Below, in pieces: positions 1-9,277 of a stretch of 28,957 nt of DNA; within the stretch, counting starts at the first letter, position 1; every line of letters starts with the position of its first letter. The notes under the pieces were generated by a model that was given only the letters and a program-made list of their open reading frames with translations, searched no databases and was not told the origin of the DNA. The translations under genes were made by a program, and so were the position numbers. This DNA comes from Chromera velia. Its lineage: Eukaryota; Sar; Chromeraceae. The DNA is taken from the NCBI GenBank assembly GCA_018398765.1, contig JAHBMJ010000362.1:20001-48957 (forward strand), written 5' to 3'.

Positions 1-452
1 GACGGCCAACAAGGCCGCCACGGGCAAACCGATGGAGGAGAGTGGCGTTTACACTTCACTGATTGACAGTCTTCATCCATTGTGCCTGATTTCCATCGGG
101 AGGGTGAGAAGGCTTCATTTCTGCGGTGTAAGCGTGAGAGAGACAAGTCCCATGTTGTCTCACTTTTCCTTCCTCTCTGATCTTCCTGTGCTATCTGCCG
201 TCTCCTTGGTTGTCCATATCAGTCGTGGCTGTTTTGGGCAGATTGAGGCTTGACAGAGCAAATCTGGTGGACGCACTGAGTGTCTTTGCTGTTGTACCAG
301 AGCGCTGTAGATCAAGTTTCAGAGCGGGTGAGTACTTCTCCTCCGACCCCCGTCTCCATCTGGAGGTGAGTTGGCTGTGGGGCTGCAAGTGCCGTCTCCT
401 CTCTGACACTACGGTCCCTCCTGCTGCAGGGAAAATGAGATATCCAGCATGA
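1..452 (+). CDS. Possible 3' end of an unidentified + strand gene
   Basis: The most coherent reading is an exon at 242-327, preceded by a TTTTGGGCAG acceptor and followed by a GTGAGT donor, then a last exon at 430-452 after CTGCTGCAG. The phase-1 junction joins cleanly and ends at TGA 450-452, giving a C-terminus of about 36 residues (starting LRLDRANLVDALSVF, ending KMRYPA). Bases 1-103 are also open and stop at a GTGAGA donor, but their phase does not match the 242 exon, so either another exon or another boundary is involved. No domain is recognised. The downstream DNA is strongly pyrimidine-rich, like the introns elsewhere in this window, so this could also be the middle of a longer gene. 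Confidence 0.25.
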
Positions 453-766
453 GCACTCTCCCGCTTTTGTGCTACGGGTACCGTTAGAGTCCAGTGGTTG
501 TTCGTTCTTCGCTGAATTGAGGACGCAAAGACAGCCCGTTCGTTTCCCACAAGTACTGACTCATCCCTCAGCCAGGAGGGGTCCCTCTTATGGTTTTTCT
601 TCGCTTGCCGCTCATTATCGATCATTTTTTTTTCTCTATCTAAGTAATCCACTTGTCTCTCCCTGCTTGCCTTCCAACATCACCCCTTTCGATGCTGAGA
701 TGCGCATCTTCCTTCCTTCACACTCCTCCCCTCCAGGCTACATAGGGGGACAGGCCAGCGTTTGTC

Positions 767-867
767 TGACATGAGCGCCCTTTTTTTGTGCTTGCCTTCC
801 CGACTGTCGGTCCATGAGTGGACCGGGTTTCATTTCTTTGACATGCGCGCCCTTTTTTTGTGCTTGC
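767..867 (+). repeat. 29-bp direct duplication
   Basis: A 29-bp unit beginning TGACATG and ending GTGCTTGC, with a run of seven T in the middle, occurs at 767-795 and again at 839-867 with one difference (A versus C). The two copies start 72 bp apart. Confidence 0.75.
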
Positions 868-1291
868 TCTCTCTCTCTCTGTGCACATGGAAAGAAAACA
901 ACCCTTCCTTTTCAATGCTGAACTGCTCCTCGTCACGTTCTTTTCGTTTGCGCTTTTTTCACGCTCTTCTGCGTTTTTCCTTTCAATCGGTCGTTCTGTC
1001 AGAAGAGACCCCCTTTTTCGCTTCGGCTTTATTGAGTGCTTCTTTCTGTCTTGAGACGGTAATCTCAGAGAGATGCCGATCGAGTTGGGGGTTTTTGTTT
1101 TCTGTGAATATCGTGCTCTTAAAATGATTTGAATCCTTTCAGCGGATCCCGAGAGTCTTCTTCATGTGAGCAAGATTAGTCAGACGCTGATGTGCACAAA
1201 AGCTCCTTTTCCGCCTTTTGAGCGGTTGTCGGAGGGCCGTGTTTTTTCTGCTTGATTGCCTTTCGCCTCGAACTATGCCTGTCTGCCGCAG

Positions 1292-1328
<37 letters not shown>

Positions 1329-1340
1329 GTGTTTGTCTGT

Positions 1341-1628
1341 TGTGTTCATGAAGAAAAGGAGGGAGAAGAAAAAGAAACACATTGTCTGTCTGTCTGTCTG
1401 TCTGTCTGTCTTGTCTGTCTTGTCTGTCTTGTCTGTCTTGTCTGTCTTGTCTGTCTTGTCTGTCTTGTCTGTCTTGTCTGTCTGGTCTGTCTGGTCTGTC
1501 TGGTCTGTCTGGTCTGTCTGGTCTGTCTGGTCTGTCTGGTCTGTCTGGTCTGTCTGGTCTGTCTGGTCTGTCTGGTCTGTCTGGTCTGTCTGGTCTGTCT
1601 GGTCTGTCTGGTCTGTCTGGTCTGTCTG

Positions 1629-1670
<42 letters not shown>

Positions 1671-1905
1671 GGAGAGGCAAGGGGCGCTTATCTCTCACCT
1701 TTCGGGCCCCCTGCCCACTTTGTCTGAGTTGTCGTGATGTTCTTTTGTCTTTGTGACTTTCTTCCTTTTTGTCTGTTGTGCTCATGAAGAAAAGAAGGGA
1801 GAAGAAGAAACCATATAGTCTGTCTGTCTGTGTCTGTCTGTCTGTCTGTCTGTCTGTTCATGAAGAAAAGGAGGGAGAAGAAGAAGAAACGTATGGTCTG
1901 TCTGT
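1341..1905 (+). repeat. Three copies of a purine-rich block next to TGTC repeats
   Basis: A block containing TCATGAAGAAAAG followed by GGGAGAAGAA occurs near 1345, 1781 and 1858. Each copy is followed by a short AC/TAT spacer and a new (GTCTG)n run. The copies make up a higher-order unit that includes the microsatellite. Confidence 0.7.
1384..1671 (+). repeat. 9-bp minisatellite flanked by TGTC microsatellite
   Basis: A (TGTC)n run is followed from 1411 by eight units of TTGTCTGTC (1411-1482), then seventeen units of TGGTCTGTC (1483-1635), then (TGTC)n again to about 1671. The two 9-bp forms differ at one base and lie in separate homogeneous blocks. Because 9 is a multiple of 3, all frames stay open, which produces false ORFs on both strands. 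Confidence 0.95.
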
Positions 1906-2650
1906 CTGTCACAGAGGGCCTTCATTATGCCCCATTGCTTTTTTTCTTTCTTTCTTCCTTTCTTTCTGTCATTGTGCCAGAAGAGGCCGCGGCCGCTGTT
2001 TTCATTCGTGAGGGCTTCTCTCTTTGCATTCCGTACGTGTGTCACCAAAGGGCCTGTTTTTGGTGCGGAGTTGCTTTCCTTCTTTCAGTTGGTCTAACGG
2101 TCACACAAGGCCCCTCTCTTTTCTCTCAATTGCGCTGCCTCCTTGCAAGACAGTAGCCATGCTCAATTGCCTCTCTCGAGTTTCGTTCGTTTCCCTAAGT
2201 TCTTCCCAGCGGCCCCATTTCCTTCCGTTGCGGGTGGACTGCGCCCCTTCGATCGTTTTGTTGCGTTAACTGCTGGAAAGTAGTCCGTGTTCTCTTTTTT
2301 TCTGTCCCTCTTGGCTGTCTTTCCCCTCTTTTTGCGTCAATTTTCTCTCAGAACACGTCGCCTTTTTCTGCATTATATTTTCTGGTGTCTGGTGCTACAA
2401 TTCGTCTGTGTGCTGACAGTGCAGCCGACTCACTGCTGATTACTGGTGAGGCGTTTTTGCATGTGCCCTTACGGGTCCTTTGACGTGTCTCATCGCTCCG
2501 ACTGCTATCAAAGTGCAAACACAGTGCGAAAAATGTATTGTAAAAAAGGGGGAAGAAAAGAAGCAGAGGAATCAAGTATTTTGCTTTTGTATAAACTTAG
2601 TGCAAAGGTGTTTAATCATGGAATATATTTATTCACTAGTTACTCACTTC

Positions 2651-3103
2651 AAAAGTAATATAATCAGGAGTATATTCAGGAATATATTCCTAAATTAATT
2701 AAGGGGGGGGCTGCACCGGCGCGTGCATGGCTAGCCCGGGCTGCATGGGCTGGGCCATGCATGCAGTGCACTGGATGTGCACAAGCCTCTAGGCTACTCC
2801 CAAAACATTTGTTTTTATAACGTAAAAAAAAAATTACGCACCATCAGAATGACCAAAGGTATTAAAGACTAGTAAGAATCGGACTTTGGCTAATTAATCA
2901 CTTTATTCAATCACATTCAATCACTTCATGGAATAATTAAATATATTTTAATCACAAGTGACTAAACACCTTTGACTTAGTGGCCCATTTAGTGGCTTCT
3001 ATTTTGAAAAAACTGTTTCATGCCCTCAAACAAAGAGACTTAACATTACCAAACATATATTCCAAAAATTTATAAAACTTAGATTATCTGAACATGTTAA
3101 AAA
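2651..3103. other. AT-rich intergenic DNA with a GC-rich patch
   Basis: AT-rich sequence without a gene. At about 2703-2790 there is a sharp GC-rich patch, starting with seven G and rich in GCATGC and TGCATG palindromic motifs. It resembles the GC patch at 8795-8865. No coding signal was seen. Confidence 0.5.
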
Positions 3104-3151
3104 GCATGTGCTACCCCCAGGGTGCTGGTCAGAAAGCCGTTTTTGAAATGG

Positions 3152-3350
3152 GAAGATGCCGGTGGGCCGAAGGCCCACCAAAGGCCCACCGGAGAAGTTT
3201 CCGGTAGGCGTCGTAGGCGCCGCCGGGAAACTGCCGGTAAGTGCCGAAGGCGCCGCCCGGACACTGCCGATGGGCGCCGAAGCGCGCTGCCTGGACCTTG
3301 CCGGTGGGCGCCGAAGGCCGGCGCCGCTTGCATGGACCTTGTCGGAGGCA
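3152..3350. repeat. Degenerate GC-rich minisatellite (about 39 bp)
   Basis: About five imperfect units built on CTGCCGGTGGGCGCCGAAGG and GCCGCCCGGACACTG. On the - strand it reads as 13-residue Thr/Gly/Ala/Pro-rich repeats, the source of several overlapping open frames that I do not treat as genes. Confidence 0.7.
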
Positions 3351-3714
3351 TGACGTGACACTGCATGTGTATGGACGCATGCATGCATGTACATCGTTCG
3401 TTGATCATCGGTGTTTTTGCATGAGTCCCGATGACTCTGGTCTCTCATGTCTTTCAATGTCTTCTCATGTTTTTTCCATCAACTTGGCAGTCTGCACCGG
3501 AGGCTCCGGAGCCGAGACCAGAGCCAAAATGAAGATAGTGTTCTGCCCAGCCTTTCTTTGCAACTTATAGAGGGAGGGACTCAGCCGTCTCCTTCAATCA
3601 GAATCCGTCTCCGTCCGTCTCCTACGGTCTCCTGTCATGTTCTGCCGTCTACGCGAAGCGGAGGCAGTTATGCAGCCAGTCAGATCCAGGGAGCCCCTCC
3701 GTCAATCACTCACT

Positions 3715-4945
3715 GACAGCCAGGCTGAGCCAGTCAATCAGTCAGCCAGTCAGCTTGTCAACCAGCAAGCCAGTCAGTCAGTCTGCCAGTCAGCCAGCCA
3801 CTGGCAGTCAACCAGCAAGTCAGCGTAAGTCAGCCAGTGAGTCAGTCTGACTCAGCCAGTCAGTTAGCCAGTCAGTCAGTGAGTCAGTGAGTCAGTGAGT
3901 CAGTCAGTCAGTCAGTCAGTCAGTGAGTCAGTCAGTGAGCCAGTCAGTCAGCCAGTCAGTCGGAGAGTCAGTCAGTTAGTCAGTCAGTCATGAGTAAGTC
4001 AGTCAGTCAGTGAGTCAGTCAGTAAGCCAGTGAGTCAGCCAGATTCAGCCAGTCAGTCAGTCAGTGAGTCATAAGACAGTCAGTCAGCGAGTCAGTCAGC
4101 CAGACAGTGAGTCAGTCAGTCAGTAATTAAGTCAGCCTGTCAGTTAGCCTGCCAGTCAATCAGTAAGTCAGCGCAAGTCAGCCAGCCACTCAGCGCGCGC
4201 GAGTCATTCCGCAAGTCGGGCAGTTAGTCAGCCGCGGTCAGTCAGTGAGTCAGTGAGTCAGTCAGTCAGTCAGTCAGTCAGTCAGTCAGTCAGTCAGTCA
4301 GCGTCAGTCAGTCAGTCAGTCAGTCAGTCGGTCAGTCAGTCAGTCAGTGAGTCAGTCAGTCATGAGTCAGTTAGTCAGTCAGTGAGTTAGTCAGTCAATG
4401 AGTCAGAGAGTCAGTTAGTCAGTGAATCAGTAAGTTAGTCAGTCAGTCAGTCAGTCACTGATAGTCAGTCAGTCAGTCAGTCAGTCAGAGTGAGTCATGA
4501 GTTATGAGTCCCTCAGTCAGTCAGTCAGTAAGCCAGACAGTGAGTCAGTCAGTCAGTCAGTCTGTCAGTAACTTAAAGTCAGCCAGTCAGTCAGCCTGCC
4601 AGTTAACCAGTAAGTCAGCGCAAGTCAGCCTGCCAGTCAGCCCGCGCGAGTCATTCCGTAAGTCAAGCAGTCTCAGCTGGTCAGTCAGTGAGTCAGTCAG
4701 TGAGTCATGAGTCGTGTCAGTCAGTCAGTCAGTCAGTCAGTCAGTCAGCCAGTCAGTGAGTCAGATGTGAGTCAGTCAATCAGTGAGTCAGTGAGCCAGA
4801 CAGTGAGTCAGTCAGTCAGTCAGTCAGTCTGTCAGTAAGTCAGCCAGTCAGTCAGCCTACTAGTCAACCAGTAAGTCAGCGCCAGTCATTCCGCAAGTCA
4901 GCCAGTCAGTCAGCCAGTTAGCCAATTAGTAAGCCGGTCAGCCGT
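3715..4945 (+). repeat. CAGT tetranucleotide array with higher-order structure
   Basis: About 1.2 kb of (CAGT)n with point variants (GAGT, CAGC, TAGT). A non-repetitive anchor, CAGTAAGTCAGCGC followed by AGTCATTCCGCAAGTC, recurs at about 4161-4217, 4608-4664 and 4869-4899, so blocks larger than the tetranucleotide have been duplicated. Frames stay open by chance, giving Ser/Val/Gln low-complexity ORFs that I reject. Confidence 0.95.
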
Positions 4946-5615
4946 GAGGGCCTTCCTGAAGAAGAGGACGTGGAGTCGCAGCTAGCTTTGAAGACGGGTG
5001 CAAAAAGCGAAGTGTACAGCTTAAACAGTGCATTCGGAAGAAAGAGGCGCTCTGTGACCGGTTCGGGTCAGGTTGGGACGATTCTAACTCTGATGTGCCA
5101 CTGTGCCAGCAGCTAGCGCAAGGGAAACACGGCCAGATGCAGCAAGATGTTTCAATGGAGGATAAAAATCAAATTTCTTTTTTAAGAAAAATTCTAAGAA
5201 AAGATACTTTAAAATAATTTTAATATATCATTTTATAGTACAATATTTAGTCACTACTACTCTACTAGAACTATGTCATTATTTTTATAAACTTCTTTTT
5301 CACTACATACATATATAATAATATAAATACTTATAAATATTATTTTTCAGGCAAAATCTGGTATGAAGCGGTTTTTGAGTGGGAAACTGCCGGTGGTTTG
5401 TTTTTTTCATGGGAAAAGGCCGGTAAGTGGTATGAAAGAGCCTATAAAATCTGACTAGCGCCCGGGGGGTAGCATGTGCATAATTGAAGTAGATTAAGTG
5501 ATAAGTGATAAGTGTTTTATTGCTGCCCTTGAGCACTGTCGCCGTTTTGTCTTGAAGAGGTCGCCCCGCAAACAGCAAGGTTATATCCTGCTATATCCTA
5601 CTACTAGGCAGTCAT
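4946..5615. other. Unassigned stretch, GC-balanced then AT-rich
   Basis: Bases 4931-5116 hold a 61-codon open frame (ending TAG 5114-5116) without an ATG near its start. It has mixed amino acids rather than repeats, so it could be a decayed exon. From 5160 to 5440 the DNA is strongly AT-rich and no gene is seen. The stretch ends at the left LTR. Confidence 0.35.
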
Positions 5616-6340
5616 TGTTAGAACGAACGTCCTGGTTACATGAGCAGCAGTGAGATTGTGTAGAGACAAAAGCATACGACCGACCTTTATGCAGTTATGC
5701 GCCGCCAATCATTATCACCTTGCATGTGCGGTGCATATTCTCATCTGATTTGTTCTGGTCTCTGGTCGGTGCATGTGAGTCCATGCATTATTCTCGTGAA
5801 GGTTCAATTTGGAGACGTGGTATGCATGCGACGCCATCAGTCCACGTGCATGCACGCATCGCCGTGAGGACCGATCGATCCATCTACGCATACCGTTTGA
5901 TCTGTTGTACAACTGTTGTACATGTGTTGTTGGCGATCGACTTCATGCATTGTAATGAGTGCCTGGATGACACTTGTACATCAACAAATAGGAAAGGAGC
6001 GATTCAATTAAGAAGTGGTAGATGTGCATTTCTCAAAGGGCCTATCGATGCATGGCGAGCCGATTAGTCGATCGACTGTCGAGATCGATCGATCGACTTT
6101 CACTCTGCGTATTGATTCCATCCTGCCTCGATCGATTGAGCCTCTTTATGGTACTACTCAGGTTAGTCCTTTCGATTGACAGACTTCTGTGTATGTGTAT
6201 GGACTTCGGACATCAGGTCATCAGATCACAGCATCATCCTTTGGCTTTCTGTTTCTAGTCTGTCTGCTAAGGACTAGCTCTTTACTTTTGATTCCTATAC
6301 TTCTCCGTCGGTCTATCTCGACCATCCTCATTGTCTTATA
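5616..6340 (+). repeat. Left (5') LTR
   Basis: A 725-bp copy matching the right LTR from TGTTAGAACG to CATTGTCTTATA. Beyond 6340 the two sequences diverge at once, which sets the boundary. It contains several GATCGATC and TGCATGCA palindromic stretches. The sequence after it (TCAGTGTGTCAGACTG) should hold the tRNA primer site, but I do not recognise the tRNA. Confidence 0.9.
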
Positions 6341-6365
6341 TCAGTGTGTCAGACTGATTGGAAAG

Positions 6366-7269
6366 ATGACAACTGTCTCTTCCATTTCAGTTCGCCTTTT
6401 CAAAGCCTTCGGTGTTGCGCACTTTAAGAAGTGGAAAGGAAGCTTCCGCAGAGCAGTCCTTCTTCTTCAAGCAACCACTACAGAAGATGACCTGAAGAAA
6501 ATGTACATGCAGTCAGCGTTTAACGTAACTGCAGGTGTTTTTTAGCGGGTCGTCCCCGACTGGACGGCGAACCAGAAGGCCCTCGATGAGATTCTCACGG
6601 ACTTGGAGGCCTTGTACCTTGATAATATCAAGAAGCAGAGGGTTGACGCCTTGCGGGTCATCCACAACATCCGACAGCGACACGACGAGGACTCAAAGAT
6701 CTTCTTTGACCGCTTCTTTGCTGCTGTGCATACGAGGCCACCCTCCCCGCTGGCCAGATCATGTCGGACTCCGACAAGTCCGTCTACCTGATGAACGCCC
6801 TCATTGACCAGAAGAAGGAGAAGGTCGCCATCCTGATGGGTGACCGCGACACCTGGGCAGCCCTGCAGGATGCGATGAAGAGTCTCTTCCGGGTAGAGGC
6901 TCTCTCAGGCAAGACCAAGAACCCCGCCGTCATTGGCAACACTTCTGACTTCTCTTCCATGGCCGGCCTCTCCATGAAATCCACCACCAAGCCGAACAAG
7001 TTCCTAGCTAACAGAGTTGAACAAGGAGAGAGGACGTATCATAACTGTGGATTCCGTCTCGAAGCTCAGGCTTCGCACCGCTGCCCTACGTGAGGCAAGC
7101 AGTGCAACTCGTGTGGAAAGGGAGGCCATTTTGCACGCGTGTGCAGAAGCACCAAAAGCGCAGACGCACTCGAAGATTATCGCGCAGGTTCTTCTTCTAC
7201 TCCCCCTGCCGAGGTGAAGAATGAAAAGAAGGTTACCTTCATGGACGACTATAGCACCTCAAAGGAGTA
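6366..7269 (+). pseudogene. Broken gag of the LTR element (CCHC zinc knuckle)
   Basis: Starts at ATG 6366 just inside the left LTR. The frame reads about 59 residues to an in-frame TAG (6543-6545) and continues in the same frame with Gag-like helical sequence (DEILTDLEALYLDNIKKQR, then HDEDSKIFFDRFF). Near 6720-6735 it must shift to the frame that contains MSDSDKSVYLMNALIDQKK. That frame meets a TGA just before the zinc knuckle and ends at TAG 7267-7269. The knuckle is a clean C-x2-C-x4-H-x4-C (CNSCGKGGHFARVC). Gag packages element RNA in cytoplasmic particles, and the knuckle binds nucleic acid. TAG and TGA are one C-to-T change from CAG and CGA, so the stops look like decay by transition. 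Two stops plus one frameshift mean no full-length product. Confidence 0.8.
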
Positions 7270-7733
7270 GATCTGCTAGATCGGGGGTGCGGCTCCGATT
7301 TGAAGATCGGTCTGTTCTCTGGTCTGTTTCTGTTGTTACTCTCCTCCCATCTGTGAAAGGAGAGACTCGCTTTTCGGTCATCGGTTCTTTGGTTGCATGA
7401 GACTCAGTTTGCAATTGAGTGCATGCATGGTCGTTCGGTCTCTTTCTGTCTTTGTATCTTTGGTCATCGGTCACCGGTCAAGATTGGTTACACGGTCATT
7501 AGACATACCTAATCTGATTCTATCTGATTTCTGGTCTGCTTCCTCTTACTTGGTTTTAGGCCATCCGTTTCAAGATTGATCGTTTTATCTCTTTCATAAC
7601 GTTTCTTCTGACTTGCATTCCGTTTGTGACAATGTCTCCTCTCTTTATAAATGAGCTTTCATTCGTTTTTCCTGCGTGCTTTCGTTCTTATCGTTTGCGC
7701 TTCTGCTGATCGAATCCCTAGAGCGTCAGCGCA

Positions 7734-7741
7734 AAGGGGGT
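7734..7741 (+). other. Polypurine tract of the LTR element
   Basis: AAAGGGGG, ending four bases before the right LTR. This is the position and composition expected for the plus-strand primer of an LTR element. Confidence 0.5.
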
Positions 7742-7745
7742 GATC

Positions 7746-8470
7746 TGTTAAAACAAACGTCCTGGTTATATGAGCAGCAGTGCGATTGTGTGGAGACAAA
7801 AGTATAGGGCCGACCCTTATGCAGTTGTGCGCCGCCAATCATTGTCACCTTGCATGCGTGGTGCATATTCTCATCTGATTTGTTCTGGTCTCTGGTCGGT
7901 GCATGTGAGTCCATGCATTATTCTCGTGAAGGTTCAATTTAGAGACGTGGTGTGCATGCGACGCCATTAGTCTGCGCGCATGCATGCGTCGCCGTGAGGA
8001 CCGATCGATCCATCTACGCGTACCGTTTGATCTGTTGTACAACTGTTGTGCATGTGTTGTTGGCAATCGACTTCATGCATTATAATGAGTGCCTGGATGA
8101 CACTTGTACATCAACAAATAGGAAAGGAGCGATTCAATTAAGAAGTGGTAGATGTGTATTTCTCAAAGGGCTTATCGATGCATGGCGAGCCAATTAGTCG
8201 ATCGACTGTCGAGATCGATCGATCGACTTTCACTCTGCGTATTGATTCCATCCTGCCTCGATCGATTAAGCCTCTTTATAGTACTACTCAGGTTAGTCCT
8301 TTCGATTGACAGACTTCTGTGTATATGTATAGACTTCGGACATCAGGTCGTCAGGTCACAGTATCATTCTTTGGCTTTCTGTTTCTAGTCTGTCTGCTAA
8401 GGACTAGCTCTTTACTTTTGATTCCTATACTTCTCCATCGGTCTATCTCGACCATCCTCATTGTCTTATA
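7746..8470 (+). repeat. Right (3') LTR
   Basis: Same length as the left LTR. By hand alignment it differs by about 35 transitions and 2 transversions, with no indels. The left edge follows a purine-rich tract and the right edge is where identity to the left LTR stops. Confidence 0.9.
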
Positions 8471-9026
8471 GTAATTCATTCTGTTATATGTTTTTGTAGC
8501 CAAATTTTGTTTACTAGTCACTAGGCAGTCATATTAGCTGACATTGATTGTTTTATGAATTCGTATGGCACTTGCCTATACTTGCTTACCTCTTTAATTT
8601 ACTTAAATTCACTGATAGTGATCCAAATGCATTGATATTTAACAAAACATACAAAAACATCTGTTCAAACTTTAGTGATAAAACAAAATTGTTTAAAACA
8701 ATAAAAAAGACTGAAACTCAGACTTTAGTGAGCCGATGTGAGCTGTATTTGTGTTTTAAAAAAAGTAACGTTCGGCTGTAAAATTTGTGGTCACCGCCCG
8801 CGCCCCCCCCCCGGCCATGCAGGGCCGGCCGGCCAGCGCGAGGCACGCCGCGCACGCAATTGCATTGTAAAATTTGTCCATCATTGCAGTGCAACACACC
8901 ATGCAATAACACACCATGCATAACTTGCAACTTTCATGCAAGTGATATGCAAGTCACCTAAGACTGTTTTGGGCCAAAGTTTCTCTTTTCCTGTAAATTC
9001 TTCTGCATCCTCACTGTTTCTGTCGT
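8471..9026. other. AT-rich DNA with a GC-rich insert, then GTPase gene upstream region
   Basis: Bases 8471-8790 are AT-rich with no gene. A GC-rich patch (about 8789-8865, with C-runs and GGCCGGCCGGCC) is flanked by perfect 12-bp direct repeats TGTAAAATTTGT at 8777-8788 and 8866-8877. From about 8880 the sequence has several CATGCAA motifs and then becomes ordinary, leading into the presumed promoter and 5' UTR of the gene that starts at 9278. Confidence 0.45.
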
Positions 9027-9040
9027 GTTCGTGCACGAAC
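9027..9040. promoter_or_regulatory. 14-bp perfect palindrome upstream of the GTPase gene
   Basis: GTTCGTGCACGAAC is its own reverse complement and lies about 240 bp before the first ATG. Its position and symmetry suit a dimeric DNA-binding protein. No factor is known to me and the role is inference. Confidence 0.25.
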
Positions 9041-9277
9041 AATGTGAGCCAAGGACCAGTCATCGATCAAGAGTGGTTCGGTCAGCGGATAACTGCTGGA
9101 CTCGTCTGCAAGACTTCAGTGTTTCTGTTCGTATCGGTGGGGCGAAACAAACTGATTGACCTGCCTGTACAGATTGGTGCTACGGGAACCGTTTCTGGTC
9201 TTTCGTCTGCTCACAACGCTCTTTGACGATCTATGAAACACCTTTCATTGCCCTAATACTGGACTGTAGTTTCAAAG

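Larger units (their letters stand above)
453..2650. other. Pyrimidine-rich non-coding stretch with simple repeats
   Basis: About 2.2 kb with a strong T/C bias on the + strand, the same bias seen in the introns of the GTPase gene further right. It may be a long intron or the 3' flank of a + strand gene. It holds short duplications, (TCTG)n microsatellites and a 9-bp minisatellite. The open frames here are low-complexity (Cys/Leu/Ser/Val repeats) and I see no convincing exon. Confidence 0.5.
3104..5479. repeat. Satellite block bounded by 29-bp inverted repeats
   Basis: Bases 3104-3132 (+) and 5451-5479 (read on -) match at 24 of 29 positions, and four of the five mismatches are transitions. 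The shared core is GCTACCCCC then GGG and GTCAG. Between them lie a GC-rich minisatellite, a long CAGT array and an AT-rich stretch. A second shared motif, (G)CGTTTTTGA then TGGGAA then TGCCGGTGG, occurs just inside each end (about 3137 and 5369) in the same orientation. It could be a non-autonomous element that has captured satellites, or a chance pair of dispersed repeats. No transposase is present. Confidence 0.4.
5616..8470 (+). mobile_element. Gag-only (non-autonomous) LTR retrotransposon
   Basis: Two direct repeats of exactly 725 bp each (5616-6340 and 7746-8470) flank 1405 bp that encodes only a broken Gag with a CCHC zinc knuckle. No protease, reverse transcriptase, RNase H or integrase fits in the space. 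The LTRs begin TGTTA and end TTATA, so the usual terminal CA is absent. A purine tract (AAAGGGGG, 7734-7741) lies just before the right LTR, as expected for second-strand priming. The flanking pentamers GTCAT (5611-5615) and GTAAT (8471-8475) may be a 5-bp target duplication with one change. The two LTRs differ at about 37 positions by my hand alignment (about 5 percent), so the insertion is not recent. It would need enzymes from an autonomous relative. Confidence 0.85.

Noticed and set aside
1411-1635. CRISPR-like regular array
   Set aside because: Units are 9 bp with no spacers, and the rest of the window is eukaryotic.
1218-1785. Long open frames on both strands (Cys/Leu/Val and Arg/Pro/Asp repeats)
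   Set aside because: They are translations of a 9-bp minisatellite, which cannot create stops. No start context, splice signals or non-repeat sequence supports a protein.
3026-3457. - strand ORFs of 83 to 143 codons with Thr/Gly/Ala repeats
   Set aside because: They follow the GC-rich minisatellite. Several frames are open at once, as expected from repeat structure, and none has a known domain.
4504-4710. Ser/Val/Gln repeat ORF in the CAGT array
   Set aside because: Low-complexity translation of a tetranucleotide repeat.
4931-5116. 61-codon open frame after the CAGT array
   Set aside because: Amino-acid composition is plausible, but there is no start codon, no clear splice acceptor and no homology that I can name. 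Kept only as a note.
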